Shown here: piece by piece, positions 46,710-55,436 of the stretch
Layout: each line of letters starts with the position of its first letter
Position numbering within the stretch: the first letter of the stretch is position 1
Source: Photobacterium marinum
GTDB lineage: Bacteria > Pseudomonadota > Gammaproteobacteria > Enterobacterales > Vibrionaceae
Reading direction: 5' to 3'
DNA: 64,000 nucleotides
NCBI RefSeq assembly: GCF_000331515.1
Contig: NZ_AMZO01000026.1
Span: 1 to 64,000 of the forward strand
Position numbers and translations under genes: made by a program
The notes under the pieces: model-generated
Seen by the model: only the letters and a program-made list of their open reading frames with translations
Told to the model about the DNA's origin: nothing
The model's database searches: none

Positions 46710-48545
46710 TTATGACCATATTGATGCAAATGCAGCATCTGAAGATTTTGGTTTTGGTGCAGCTTCATCAATGGAAAAGCGAATTGGGATATTGAAAGCT
46801 GAACCGAAACCGATAGCATCACCTCTAGGCAAACCTGAAATTTCACTAAGTGTATGTTCATTGCCGTTTTCTATTGAATATCTTAATGCATTGATATCCC
46901 TCTCGTTAGTTAAACGCAGAGAGATCCAGTTCGAGCACATGGCGAGAACAGTTGAAGATAACTCTGATGGTCTCTGTGTACTTACGAGCAATGAGCAATT
47001 AAATTTACGCCCTTCTTTTGCAAGTCTTTCGTATGCTTTAAGCTGAGTTCCTTCTTCAGCGAAAGGGTCTCTAAGGTAGTGGTGGGCTTCTTCCAAAAGA
47101 AGCAGTGTGGGGTAATTGTTGTATTGACCTCTTTGAAATAACACATCTGAGTACATTTCTAAAAGTGAACCTAAGATCATTGGGGCATGGTCGTCTGCAA
47201 TGTTCTTTAAATTAATGATATGGACATCCCAATCTTGTGCTTCCCCCACTTTTTTACCAAAAATATAATCGACTTCTTTTTCAACTTCTTCTTGCCACAT
47301 ACTTGCAGGATTGTTGATAGCTTGGTCACCTGATAGGTTAACTACATTATTAAAGCGTGGGTCATCGGCGAGTTGTTGAATAATCTTAACTAATGGTAAT
47401 ACGTTACCATAGCTAAAAGCATCCCTTTTACTTGCGCCGTTAGGTGTGAATGCTTGGCAGCCGAACTCTGCGACGAGGTTAGCTAGTGACTTAAATGGAG
47501 GCCATTTTTGAAAGGGGGGTATTGCGTTACTTCTCAACTTTTTCAGCCACAGGCTTAATTGCTCTTGCCCGTCTTGCCGACAATCATCAACTAGTTCGAA
47601 CCAAGTTTGAGTGGTTGAAGGTGATATGGTTTCTCCAGTCCATATGGAGCTATTAGAGTCTGCACAAACCATATGGAGTGATTTCAATGCATTTCGTAGT
47701 GCAGGTAGTTGCGTTTTATCGCTTGGTCTTAGTAACTTGATTAATCCAGCATAGCCAAATGCTTGATAGGGGATTCGATGATAAACAGGGTGTTTACCGT
47801 CAAAAACCTCGGGGGGCGGAGGTGGTACTGCTAAAGGCGAGAATAATTTAGCGGGAGAAGGTGGAACACTTCCTAAGATTGTCTCCTTAACTCGTGTTTG
47901 CCCAATAAAAGCATCAGCATATTCGCCATTTATATCGAATATAACGATTCTAGAACTTTTGAATTTTCCACGAATTCTTTGTGACAACAAAGCATTGAAA
48001 TTTGATTTTCCATAACCTGTACTGCCTAGCACGGCAAGATGTCTAGAAAGTAGCGAGTTGATGCCTACATTAATTTTCGTTGTTTTGGTTCTAGAATCTC
48101 GACCTAGCTCAACAGTGGAATTCTTTTCATCTTCATTCACACCATAGATACTTTCTAGGTAGTCGCTCGATAGTGGAATAGCTTTCGCGCCTAGCGTAGG
48201 TAGCTTCCAACTCTCAGAAATAAATTTTCGATTATCGCCATCCTGACATACATAGCCGATGGAATACGCTATGAGTTGCCTTAAAGGAGTGTCAATTACA
48301 TTCATCGTCCCCACATTAGAAGAGTGGGCTTTATCAGGATCAACAAATGCCATGTCTGTAACTCTGGCAATCACAAGATTAGTACCTGCATCTAATCCAA
48401 TTAAATCACCTGGCTGAGAAACAGAACTTATACCGCGTCGGTGAGATGCTAATTGACCTTTATGTCCTTCCAGTAAGTTAACGCGAATTTTCGTTCCCTC
48501 AAGAGCAACCACATACCCAATAGAATCAATAGTCTCAATGCTCAT
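46710..48545 (-). CDS. herA: HerA-like hexameric ATPase (SIR2-HerA system)
   Basis: ATPase of 611 residues of the HerA/FtsK type that forms DNA-translocating rings. An N-terminal barrel domain (about 1-90) precedes the Walker A motif G174-S-T-G-Y-G-K-S181. Walker B is LLLLEEAHHYL (about 482), followed by the HerA arginine-finger region STQRPSELSSTVLAMCSN. Its ATG overlaps the SIR2 stop by 4 bp (ATGA), so the two are co-translated. SIR2 plus HerA is a known anti-phage pair that forms a joint complex and depletes NAD or attacks DNA. Confidence 0.92.
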   Translation of the reverse strand: MSIETIDSIGYVVALEGTKIRVNLLEGHKGQLASHRRGISSVSQPGDLIGLDAGTNLVIARVTDMAFVDPDKAHSSNVGTMNVIDTPLRQLIAYSIGYVCQDGDNRKFISESWKLPTLGAKAIPLSSDYLESIYGVNEDEKNSTVELGRDSRTKTTKINVGINSLLSRHLAVLGSTGYGKSNFNALLSQRIRGKFKSSRIVIFDINGEYADAFIGQTRVKETILGSVPPSPAKLFSPLAVPPPPPEVFDGKHPVYHRIPYQAFGYAGLIKLLRPSDKTQLPALRNALKSLHMVCADSNSSIWTGETISPSTTQTWFELVDDCRQDGQEQLSLWLKKLRSNAIPPFQKWPPFKSLANLVAEFGCQAFTPNGASKRDAFSYGNVLPLVKIIQQLADDPRFNNVVNLSGDQAINNPASMWQEEVEKEVDYIFGKKVGEAQDWDVHIINLKNIADDHAPMILGSLLEMYSDVLFQRGQYNNYPTLLLLEEAHHYLRDPFAEEGTQLKAYERLAKEGRKFNCSLLVSTQRPSELSSTVLAMCSNWISLRLTNERDINALRYSIENGNEHTLSEISGLPRGDAIGFGSAFNIPIRFSIDEAAPKPKSSDAAFASIWS

Positions 48546-49807
48546 ATCTGATTTCCACTTTGAACTAAATCATTGATCGCAGCTACAAGATCTTGCGTTG
48601 AAGTATCTCGAGGGAATAAAACTGGTTTCGGGATGTATTTAACAAATGAATCGAAGTAAGCAGATGAGCCTCCACCAACAATTGTAATTTGATTCAATGA
48701 CAGTGATTTGAGCTTTTTAATACACTTTTGAGGTTCGCTTAAACCTTCGGCATCTACCGAGATTTTATCAAGTTCAGGATAAAAAATAACAATATGTAAA
48801 GATGGGTTTAGTAGTGCACCTAGAATTATCCGATTGATATGGTAGTCACCAAAACCATATCCGTTGATGATGATAGCTGTTTGAGGCTTTGATAAGAACT
48901 CACTAAACCGACGAAACATCTCGCCATATACAAAGCCGATTGTATGGTGGTACTTATTCGCACCTGGATAAATTAAGAATTGCTTGTCATAAACAGGCTC
49001 TCCATTTAGCAATGGATCAATATAGCGACTTTTAGCCAGAGCAGAGGGGATTTCTTTAATGTCACTGTTATGCTCTTGAATCCATGACAATGAGCCATGT
49101 AATTTATGCAAGTAAGCATGATAGTGTCCAAATCTGGCTTCACCTTTTGCATTAACGTTTCTGAAGCTCAAATCAAAATTTTGGGGTTGGAAAGTTCTCG
49201 TATGAAGTCCAGAAAAACCATTAACAAGTTGGATGCCTATTTCTTCGGCTGCCCATTCTAATGACAGATCATAGTTGGTGGTGAAAAGCATCGGGGCTGC
49301 TTGACCTGGCTGGCGATTTGAAATTAATTTTTCAAGCAGTTCTCTGTGATATTTGAACTTGTCTTGAGACCCTAATTTCTCATCACCAAAAGATTCTTGG
49401 TTTACCAGTAGTGCAGCTTTAGTTACTGATTGATATAAGCAAAGGAGGATTTTCTGAAGCTTGCCCACTGGTTGGGACTCAAAATCTGTTTCGATGTTTA
49501 ATGGTGTTGTCTTTTTGTATACCGATAAATATTGAGTTACTTGATCTAAAAGTTGCTCCACATTTACATCTTTATTATTAATATTTTCTTGAGTTATGAG
49601 ATTAAAAGTAAGTAATTCATCGAGTAGATCAGGCGAACAGTTTATTGCATCAAGCCATACTCCTTCCATTGTCATACCGCCACATCCTACGGATGCACCA
49701 GCACCAAGAAGAACACCAATGTTTTCTAATTGGCATAAAGAGCCTAGATGACTTTGAAAGTCATCCTCAGAAATTGCAATACCACCTTGATAGATAAAGT
49801 TACTCAT
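48542..49807 (-). CDS. SIR2-like NADase/nuclease effector (SIR2-HerA system)
   Basis: Effector of 421 residues with an N-terminal SIR2-like Rossmann domain: GVLLGAGASVGCGGM (NAD-binding loop), LFTTNYDLSLEWA, the catalytic-His region LHKLHGSLSW and IINGYGFGDYHIN. The frame is open 14 codons earlier, but the ATG at 49807 gives the more normal start. In the SIR2-HerA defence system this subunit consumes NAD or cleaves DNA when phage infection is sensed. First gene of the operon. Confidence 0.88.
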   Translation of the reverse strand: MSNFIYQGGIAISEDDFQSHLGSLCQLENIGVLLGAGASVGCGGMTMEGVWLDAINCSPDLLDELLTFNLITQENINNKDVNVEQLLDQVTQYLSVYKKTTPLNIETDFESQPVGKLQKILLCLYQSVTKAALLVNQESFGDEKLGSQDKFKYHRELLEKLISNRQPGQAAPMLFTTNYDLSLEWAAEEIGIQLVNGFSGLHTRTFQPQNFDLSFRNVNAKGEARFGHYHAYLHKLHGSLSWIQEHNSDIKEIPSALAKSRYIDPLLNGEPVYDKQFLIYPGANKYHHTIGFVYGEMFRRFSEFLSKPQTAIIINGYGFGDYHINRIILGALLNPSLHIVIFYPELDKISVDAEGLSEPQKCIKKLKSLSLNQITIVGGGSSAYFDSFVKYIPKPVLFPRDTSTQDLVAAINDLVQSGNQI

Positions 49808-50505
49808 TTGATTATTCTCAAATAAAAACACACTGAGAATATTGTGCAACTTTATGTGTATAAAAACAATGAATCACGTAGTCAAATGAGCTGAGGAAAG
49901 ACAAGTATCTTATTGTACTTTCTACACATGGGATGAGTGTGTAGGCTTGCAAGGTTGGTCGTTAAACATTCTTATGCTTTACAAGTGAGTGAAGTGGTTG
50001 TCCTAACTCACTATTGTCCAATTGTGAGTTTCAGAGCCAGGTGCTCCTAACGCTAATCGCTATAAATAGGAAAATAATCCGTACCCAAAATCTGTATCTT
50101 GGAAGGCAAGTACACTAAGACATAACTATAAAAACTAATGGAGAGTTATAGCTTTTCACTGTGGATTTTACTGTTCATTGCTATAATTATCAGTTAGGTC
50201 GTATTGCATTTTGCTATTATTAACCAATGATAATGTATTTAAATCCAACGCATATTGTAGTGTTTTTTTGAACTTGATTTACGTAATGTTATTGATTTCA
50301 CGGTGGTAAAATCAATAATGCCAACATCTTTAATGCAATCGTAGATGCTAAATCTCCAAGCTTTATTTTTAATTGAGTGCTGTTTAAAACCACCCAATGC
50401 AGAATTTGTAAAATGCTAATATAACGATTGAATCTAGCCTGTATTTAATTCGCTGGCTAAGTTAACAATTTTTTTCACCCTGTGATTACTGTAATGTTAA
50501 CTTTC

Positions 50506-50542
50506 AGAAGAGAAAAATTCAGAAGAGAAAAATTCAGAAGGG
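50506..50542. repeat. 15-bp tandem repeat, about 2.5 copies
   Basis: AGAAGAGAAAAATTC occurs at 50506 and 50521, with a partial third copy at 50536. Confidence 0.8.
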
Positions 50543-50728
50543 TGTTTTATTGAATGTGTTTCTTTGCGATTATATTGAAATGTAACACACCTCCAATGGT
50601 TAAAATTGGTTAGTATGGTTGAGTTGTTAGCTTAATTGTTTGTCGCTATATCCATAATAAAGCCTCATTTTTTTGAAGAAATTTGGCATTTTATCGTCAA
50701 AAAAACAAACTACATTTTTAATATATAG

Positions 50729-50799
50729 CTAGAGACAAATAGACTCGTCATTTTCTAAGAGACAAATAGAGTTGCTGCTTTTTGTTAGAGACAAATAGG
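50729..50799. repeat. Iteron-like repeats (three copies)
   Basis: AGAGACAAATAG occurs at about 50731, 50758 and 50787, spaced 27 and 29 bp apart, that is, on about the same face of the helix. An AT-rich stretch lies to the left and short broken frames to the right, the layout of an iteron-controlled origin plus rep gene. Confidence 0.6.
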
Positions 50800-52022
50800 T
50801 GGTCATTTGTCACTTCAGTAGACTAGTAGTGTTATTTATTAAACTGCTAGAGGGAGGATTTTAGTGATGGAAAAAATCGCGTAGCTACAAAAAAATATTT
50901 ACGATTTAATTGATGAAGAATTTCGTTTTACATCCATGTTATAGAAGGCGGGGATGAGGGATGTTGCGAAAAGGGGAGTTGTACGTTCACAAAGAAAGGT
51001 CGATTCGTCGGAGAAAACCACGTATGAATTACAGGTGATTTTTCCACGTTATAACTTTTCAATCAGGTGGCATCAAATCAAGTGGGTAGTTCAGTCAGGG
51101 AGGCGTCACAGGTTATTGAAGACTGTCCCACAACCAAAATCCAAATCAGGATACAAACGTGGTGATTTTAAGTGTGCTGGTGAATGGGAGCTGGAAATTA
51201 TCAATGCGTATTGAAGAAGCCTTTCAACCAATAGGATGAAGCTGAAAAAACTTGGCCTTATGCACAAAGTGTTAACTGAATTGACAAAGACTGAAGGTGT
51301 TGAGTTTGAACACGTAAATATTTACGAGCGGGTAGAAGTCAACAAAATGTCCATCAGCGACTACAAGCAACAATTCGCTTAAACACTTCAAAATTTATTG
51401 TGAGATTTTAACACTTAAAAGGAAGTCCGTATCGAACGTATAGTCAATGGTTAACTGACGCAGGAGGAATTAAAGATTTTCCATGTGGCGCTGAAGCGCC
51501 CTAAAAAGCCTCTGGTGCTTTCCGGTATTATATTTTAGTGACCTGTAACCTAAACAGTTTAAAGTCGTCAGGCAGCGTTTGGGGGAGTATCTGAAGGATG
51601 ATTTGGTCGTACATTCAGCCAAACCCGACATAAAACCAGAAAAACTCTAATGTTGAATGGGTTTGGCATGACGAAAGCAAATGAATTTAAGTTAATTACA
51701 TGCCGGAACGCAATATGTGGAGATTCCGAAAAGTGCATCTGGATGAGAAGTATTCGATTTAAGAAGTATTCGATTTATGCGGTTGTAGATAGCAATTACA
51801 AACTAACAACACGACTAGATCTGACAACCTACTCTAAGTCGCCTTTGTCCTGTTTTAAGTTTTATGCGTAGCTTGGTAGTTTGTACCGAGAAAGTTTCAA
51901 ACACACTTTGTTTACCTCCGCTGGTAAGCTCTTCAGGCCCGTGGTTGGTGTTTGCATAACAACTGCAATTACGTTAGTATCCGCCCGACTAATATTCACT
52001 CAACTTGATAAGGAGAACGACA

Positions 52023-52064
52023 ATGCGACGTAATAAATCTTCTTACAAGCCTCGTCTGGGTTAA
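52023..52064 (+). CDS. 13-residue leader peptide before rtcB
   Basis: ATG with an excellent AGGAG site (52011-52015, 7-base spacing) opens MRRNKSSYKPRLG and stops at 52062-52064, 79 bp before the rtcB ATG. The peptide is basic. The rtcB start itself has only a weak site, so this leader may control it through translation or ribosome stalling. Its existence is clear from the sequence; its role is inferred. Confidence 0.45.
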   Translation: MRRNKSSYKPRLG

Positions 52065-52143
52065 TCCAACCTCTCTGTTTGTTGCCCAGCCTTAGGCTTG
52101 TCTATCCACATATATCTATTCAAATTCTGTATGGAATTGGACT

Positions 52144-53286
52144 ATGGGCAACTGTATTCAAAACGTTTCTGCGCGAGCCTCTTTGGTTGCACGCGGGGAC
52201 ACCTGGATCGAAAGCGATGCGATCCAACAATTAATCAAAACCTCTGAACTTTCTGGTGTGATCCGAGCTGTGGGAATGCCTGACTTGCATCCCGGGCGCG
52301 GTTATCCGATCGGTGCAGCTTTCTTGAGTGAGGGGTATATCTATCCGGCTCTAGTAGGCAATGATATTGGCTGTGGTATGGCTGTTTGGTCTACGGATCT
52401 AGCTGTGCACAAAATCAAGCTGGATAAGCTCGAAAAGCAATTGGGCAATATCGATCAGCCTTTAGGCGATGACTGGCAAGAGATGGTCAGGAAGCGCCAA
52501 CAAGACAAGCAGGTTATGCCTGGTGTGTTTGATTCGGCACTGGGAACCATTGGTGGGGGTAATCACTTCGCTGAGCTACAAATGGTTGACGAAGTCTATA
52601 TGCCGGAGCAACTCGCTGCGGTAAACCTGAGTGTTAAACATCTCTGTTTGCTGGTACACAGCGGCTCACGTGGGTTAGGTGAGCAGATCCTCAGGCAGCA
52701 TGTAGATAAGTATTCTCATAAAGGGCTGGATGTTGGCTCGGACGCTTTCCATGAGTATGTGGAGCGTCACAATCATGCTTTGCGCTTTGCTGAGCTTAAT
52801 CGTGAGTTCATTGCCAGAAGGCTTTTATCAAACCTAAAGACTCGTGGTGAAATGGTTCTGGACGTGAATCATAACCTTGTTGAGCCGTATTCACTTGGCT
52901 CAGGTTGGGTTCACCGTAAGGGGGCGACACCTGCAGAGCAAGGGATGGTGATGATCCCTGGCTCTCGTGGTGATTACAGCTATTTGGTGCAAGCCCGACC
53001 TAGTGACACCAGCTTATGTTCTCTGGCTCATGGCACCGGGCGTAAGTGGATCCGCAGTGGCTGCAAGGCGCGGCTATCGTGTAAGTACACGGTGGAGCAG
53101 ATGAAGCGTACTGAGCTGGGTGGTCGTGTTATCTGCGGCAGTCGTGAGCTGATGTACGAGGAAGCGCCTCAGGCGTACAAATCTATCGACAACGTGATCA
53201 GTGCGATGAGCGAGGCTGGGTTAATCGATATTGTCGCCCGATTTCGTCCTGTGTTGACCTACAAGACGAGAGGGACGCAGGGATGA
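52144..53286 (+). CDS. rtcB: RtcB RNA ligase (RtcB2 type)
   Basis: GTP-dependent RNA ligase of 380 residues that joins 2',3'-cyclic-phosphate and 5'-OH ends. Metal and nucleotide motifs are all present: GMPDLHPG (about 45-51), NDIGCG (73-78, with the metal-binding Cys), GTIGGGNHFAE (134-144), HSGSRGLG (172-179), VNHN, and the guanylated His in LAHGTGRK (H296). It overlaps the PrfH gene by 4 bp. Pairing with PrfH marks the RtcB2 type, which is known to repair ribosomes cut in the decoding centre by ribotoxins. Confidence 0.93.
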   Translation: MGNCIQNVSARASLVARGDTWIESDAIQQLIKTSELSGVIRAVGMPDLHPGRGYPIGAAFLSEGYIYPALVGNDIGCGMAVWSTDLAVHKIKLDKLEKQLGNIDQPLGDDWQEMVRKRQQDKQVMPGVFDSALGTIGGGNHFAELQMVDEVYMPEQLAAVNLSVKHLCLLVHSGSRGLGEQILRQHVDKYSHKGLDVGSDAFHEYVERHNHALRFAELNREFIARRLLSNLKTRGEMVLDVNHNLVEPYSLGSGWVHRKGATPAEQGMVMIPGSRGDYSYLVQARPSDTSLCSLAHGTGRKWIRSGCKARLSCKYTVEQMKRTELGGRVICGSRELMYEEAPQAYKSIDNVISAMSEAGLIDIVARFRPVLTYKTRGTQG

Positions 53287-53897
53287 TGATGTTGCAACTC
53301 AGTGCTGGGCAAGGTCCAGCAGAATGCTGTTTGGCTGTTCAGCAGGCGCTAAGACAGCTTGAGAAGGAAGCGATACAGCAAAAGGTGACAATAACGGTGT
53401 TGGAGGCTCTTGAAGGGCCGGTGAAAGGCTCCATGCGTTCAGTCCTGGTTGGGCTTGATGGCGATGCTTCAACAACTCTTACAACGCGTTGGGTTGGGTC
53501 TGTATTGTGGGTCTGTAAAAGTCCACTGAGACCTAAGCATGGTCGTAAGAACTGGTTTATCAGCTGTCGTTTATTCGAAGACGCTGACGCTGTTTTAGAT
53601 AGCGAAGTTACCTTCCAGGCGTGCCGTTCCAGCGGTGCAGGTGGGCAGCATGTGAACAAAACCAACTCAGCAGTGCATGCGACGCACTTAGCGACAGGTA
53701 TTAGTGTCAAGGTTCAGACGGAGCGCAGTCAGCATGCGAATAAGCGTCTTGCGAAGGCATTACTGGCTCACAAGTTGGCTGAGTTAAGGGAGAAGCAGGT
53801 CAGTGCTCAAGCCCAAGAGCGTTGGCTGGCACACTTGCAGCTCGAACGCGGAAATCCTGTCCGAGTATTTAAAGGGGAGAGGTTCAAGGAAGCGTAA
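53283..53897 (+). CDS. prfH: PrfH, peptide release factor homologue
   Basis: Release-factor homologue of 204 residues. It keeps the GGQ motif (GAGGQHVNKT, 120-122) and the surrounding release-factor domain, ending in a Lys/Arg-rich region, but lacks the codon-recognition domains of RF1/RF2. That is the known PrfH form, which releases stalled peptide from ribosomes with cleaved 16S rRNA so that RtcB2 can reseal them. Start overlaps the rtcB stop (ATGATG), and several in-frame ATGs follow closely. Confidence 0.92.
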   Translation: MMMLQLSAGQGPAECCLAVQQALRQLEKEAIQQKVTITVLEALEGPVKGSMRSVLVGLDGDASTTLTTRWVGSVLWVCKSPLRPKHGRKNWFISCRLFEDADAVLDSEVTFQACRSSGAGGQHVNKTNSAVHATHLATGISVKVQTERSQHANKRLAKALLAHKLAELREKQVSAQAQERWLAHLQLERGNPVRVFKGERFKEA

Positions 53898-53905
53898 AGT
53901 TGATT

Positions 53906-53931
53906 AGCCGGCGGTATACATCGCCGGCTTA
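53906..53931. terminator. Terminator after rtcB-prfH
   Basis: Perfect 8-bp GC-rich stem AGCCGGCG / CGCCGGCT with an 8-base loop, 8 bp after the prfH stop. The gene on the other side is convergent, so it may serve both strands. Confidence 0.8.
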
Positions 53932-54038
53932 ATTATTAGTGCAATAATGTTCGCAATCGAATATTTGATAGTTCTCTGCTCTATCCGATGTGCGGCTAAT
54001 TTTGGTGTGTCACTTTTCAGCAACTGTAATACAGCTGA

Positions 54039-54734
54039 TTATTCAATAACAAACGAGTAGGCGGCACCCACTGTTGCTAATGAGTGACCAGGATTGTATT
54101 GCACAATATAACTGCCTGGTTTGAGAACGATATCGTCTACTTGAATATTAAGCACTCCTGCAGGAGAAGAACCAACGCTGACATGGCGTAAGTAATCGCT
54201 GTTATTCATTACAGGTTGATCACCTTTAAACAGGTAAATCCAGTCAGAACGTGACTGTGGTGAAAGATTTTCAGGTATCTGGTATCTCACGCTAATATTT
54301 TGTGTTGTCGCGTTTTGAACAAAGACAGAGGTCGACTGATAGTTCAGCGGGGTGGACTGATTTAATATGGCGGTGGCGACCAGAGAAGTAACGTCATTTT
54401 GGCGCATAAACAGCCCAATGCTGTAAAGGCCATCTAATAAATTGACACCGGCATGATTGGTTTCGATTGTTTTATTGGCAAACTGCCCTTGAGATACTCC
54501 GTCTAGGTATGTCAAACCAACAATTTCGTTCATCGATTTTGGCGCACTCAGTCCTTCCCATACACCAACAAAGGCTCCCAGACCGCCAAGGTTACTGTTC
54601 AGTACTGTTTTTTCATCAATCATTACAGTATTTGAGGACGTAACAACGGCTTTGTTAAGGCTGCTTGTCCAAAGGTTTACTGAGCTTTTGAGGTTAAGCA
54701 GAGTTTCTTGCAACTCATGTAATGCACTGGCCAT
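54039..54734 (-). CDS. Hypothetical protein
   Basis: Protein of 231 residues, soluble, no signal peptide or membrane helix. The N-terminal part is helical (HELQETLLNLKSSVNLWTSS); the rest is rich in beta-type segments (QNISVRYQIPENLS, GVLNIQVDDIVLKPGSYIVQYNPGHS) with many Asn, Ser and Thr, perhaps a beta-sandwich. No family was recognised. It has its own start and follows an AT-rich promoter region. Convergent with rtcB-prfH. Confidence 0.55.
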   Translation of the reverse strand: MASALHELQETLLNLKSSVNLWTSSLNKAVVTSSNTVMIDEKTVLNSNLGGLGAFVGVWEGLSAPKSMNEIVGLTYLDGVSQGQFANKTIETNHAGVNLLDGLYSIGLFMRQNDVTSLVATAILNQSTPLNYQSTSVFVQNATTQNISVRYQIPENLSPQSRSDWIYLFKGDQPVMNNSDYLRHVSVGSSPAGVLNIQVDDIVLKPGSYIVQYNPGHSLATVGAAYSFVIE

Positions 54735-55436
54735 TTTTGTTTCCTTTTATTTGATTGTTCAGATAAATGTTCTGGATGTAGCGTTAGTACATCGACCTTT
54801 ACTTCAGGAAAACGGCAAAATATCCAATCGGCATATACAATTTAGTGCCCATATGGGCAATATCAAATCAGTTGATATAAAAGGGCGAACAATAGAGGAA
54901 AATAGTTAATCTGAAGGCAGAACCGCGACAATCTGTGGGTTATTGCCCGGCAAGCGGTGGGCTGTCTGTCCTGGGAGTAACTGAGAGACCGCATAATCTG
55001 ATCTAAGTTCTTTCTCTTTAGAGAGCCGCTTTAGGAACAAGGGCCTGAATTTCATTTTATGTGAATGAGAAAAGGAGAACGAGCATGTTTACAGCCAACT
55101 AGATTCAGCCGCTGAAAGTATGAAATACCCTGCTTGATGGTCTCTTCTACGATGTTGGCAACCTCAGTAATCTGAAAGTCATGGGTCTTCTTTGAGCGTC
55201 TTTCTGAGAGGAAGAGACCGCCAGTCGAACTCTTATAGTGACGGTGTCACGTTATTTTTGTTGTTCCGGGCCTTATTCGAAATAAATTTTGGCGCTGAAG
55301 CTCATAACTTGATACGGATCGGGTAGGCAGGTAAGTCTTAATATGCAATCACTTGAGTTGCAAGGCGCGCTGGGTTAAATATACAGGCAGGCTGTAAATT
55401 TTTGATATTATTAAGTTGCGCTTACCGGGAGGGGGG
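54735..55436. other. Intergenic, no gene seen
   Basis: About 700 bp between divergent genes. No convincing frame; some pieces near 55120-55330 look like decayed coding DNA without a recognisable product. A purine-rich GGGAGGGG site just before 55437 is the ribosome-binding site of the next gene. Confidence 0.35.

Larger units (their letters stand above)
49808..52022. other. Long gene-poor region with relic features
   Basis: About 2.2 kb with no clear intact gene. It holds a 15-bp tandem repeat, a set of three iteron-like repeats, and short frames that may be pieces of one dead gene: 50954-51214 (86 codons) and 51236-51382 (48 codons, KKLGLMHKVLTELTKTEGV). None matched a family I can name. 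The stretch may be a decayed second replicon. Confidence 0.4.

Noticed and set aside
50506..50542. Phase-variation tract
   Set aside because: The short tandem repeat is not in or just before any supported gene.
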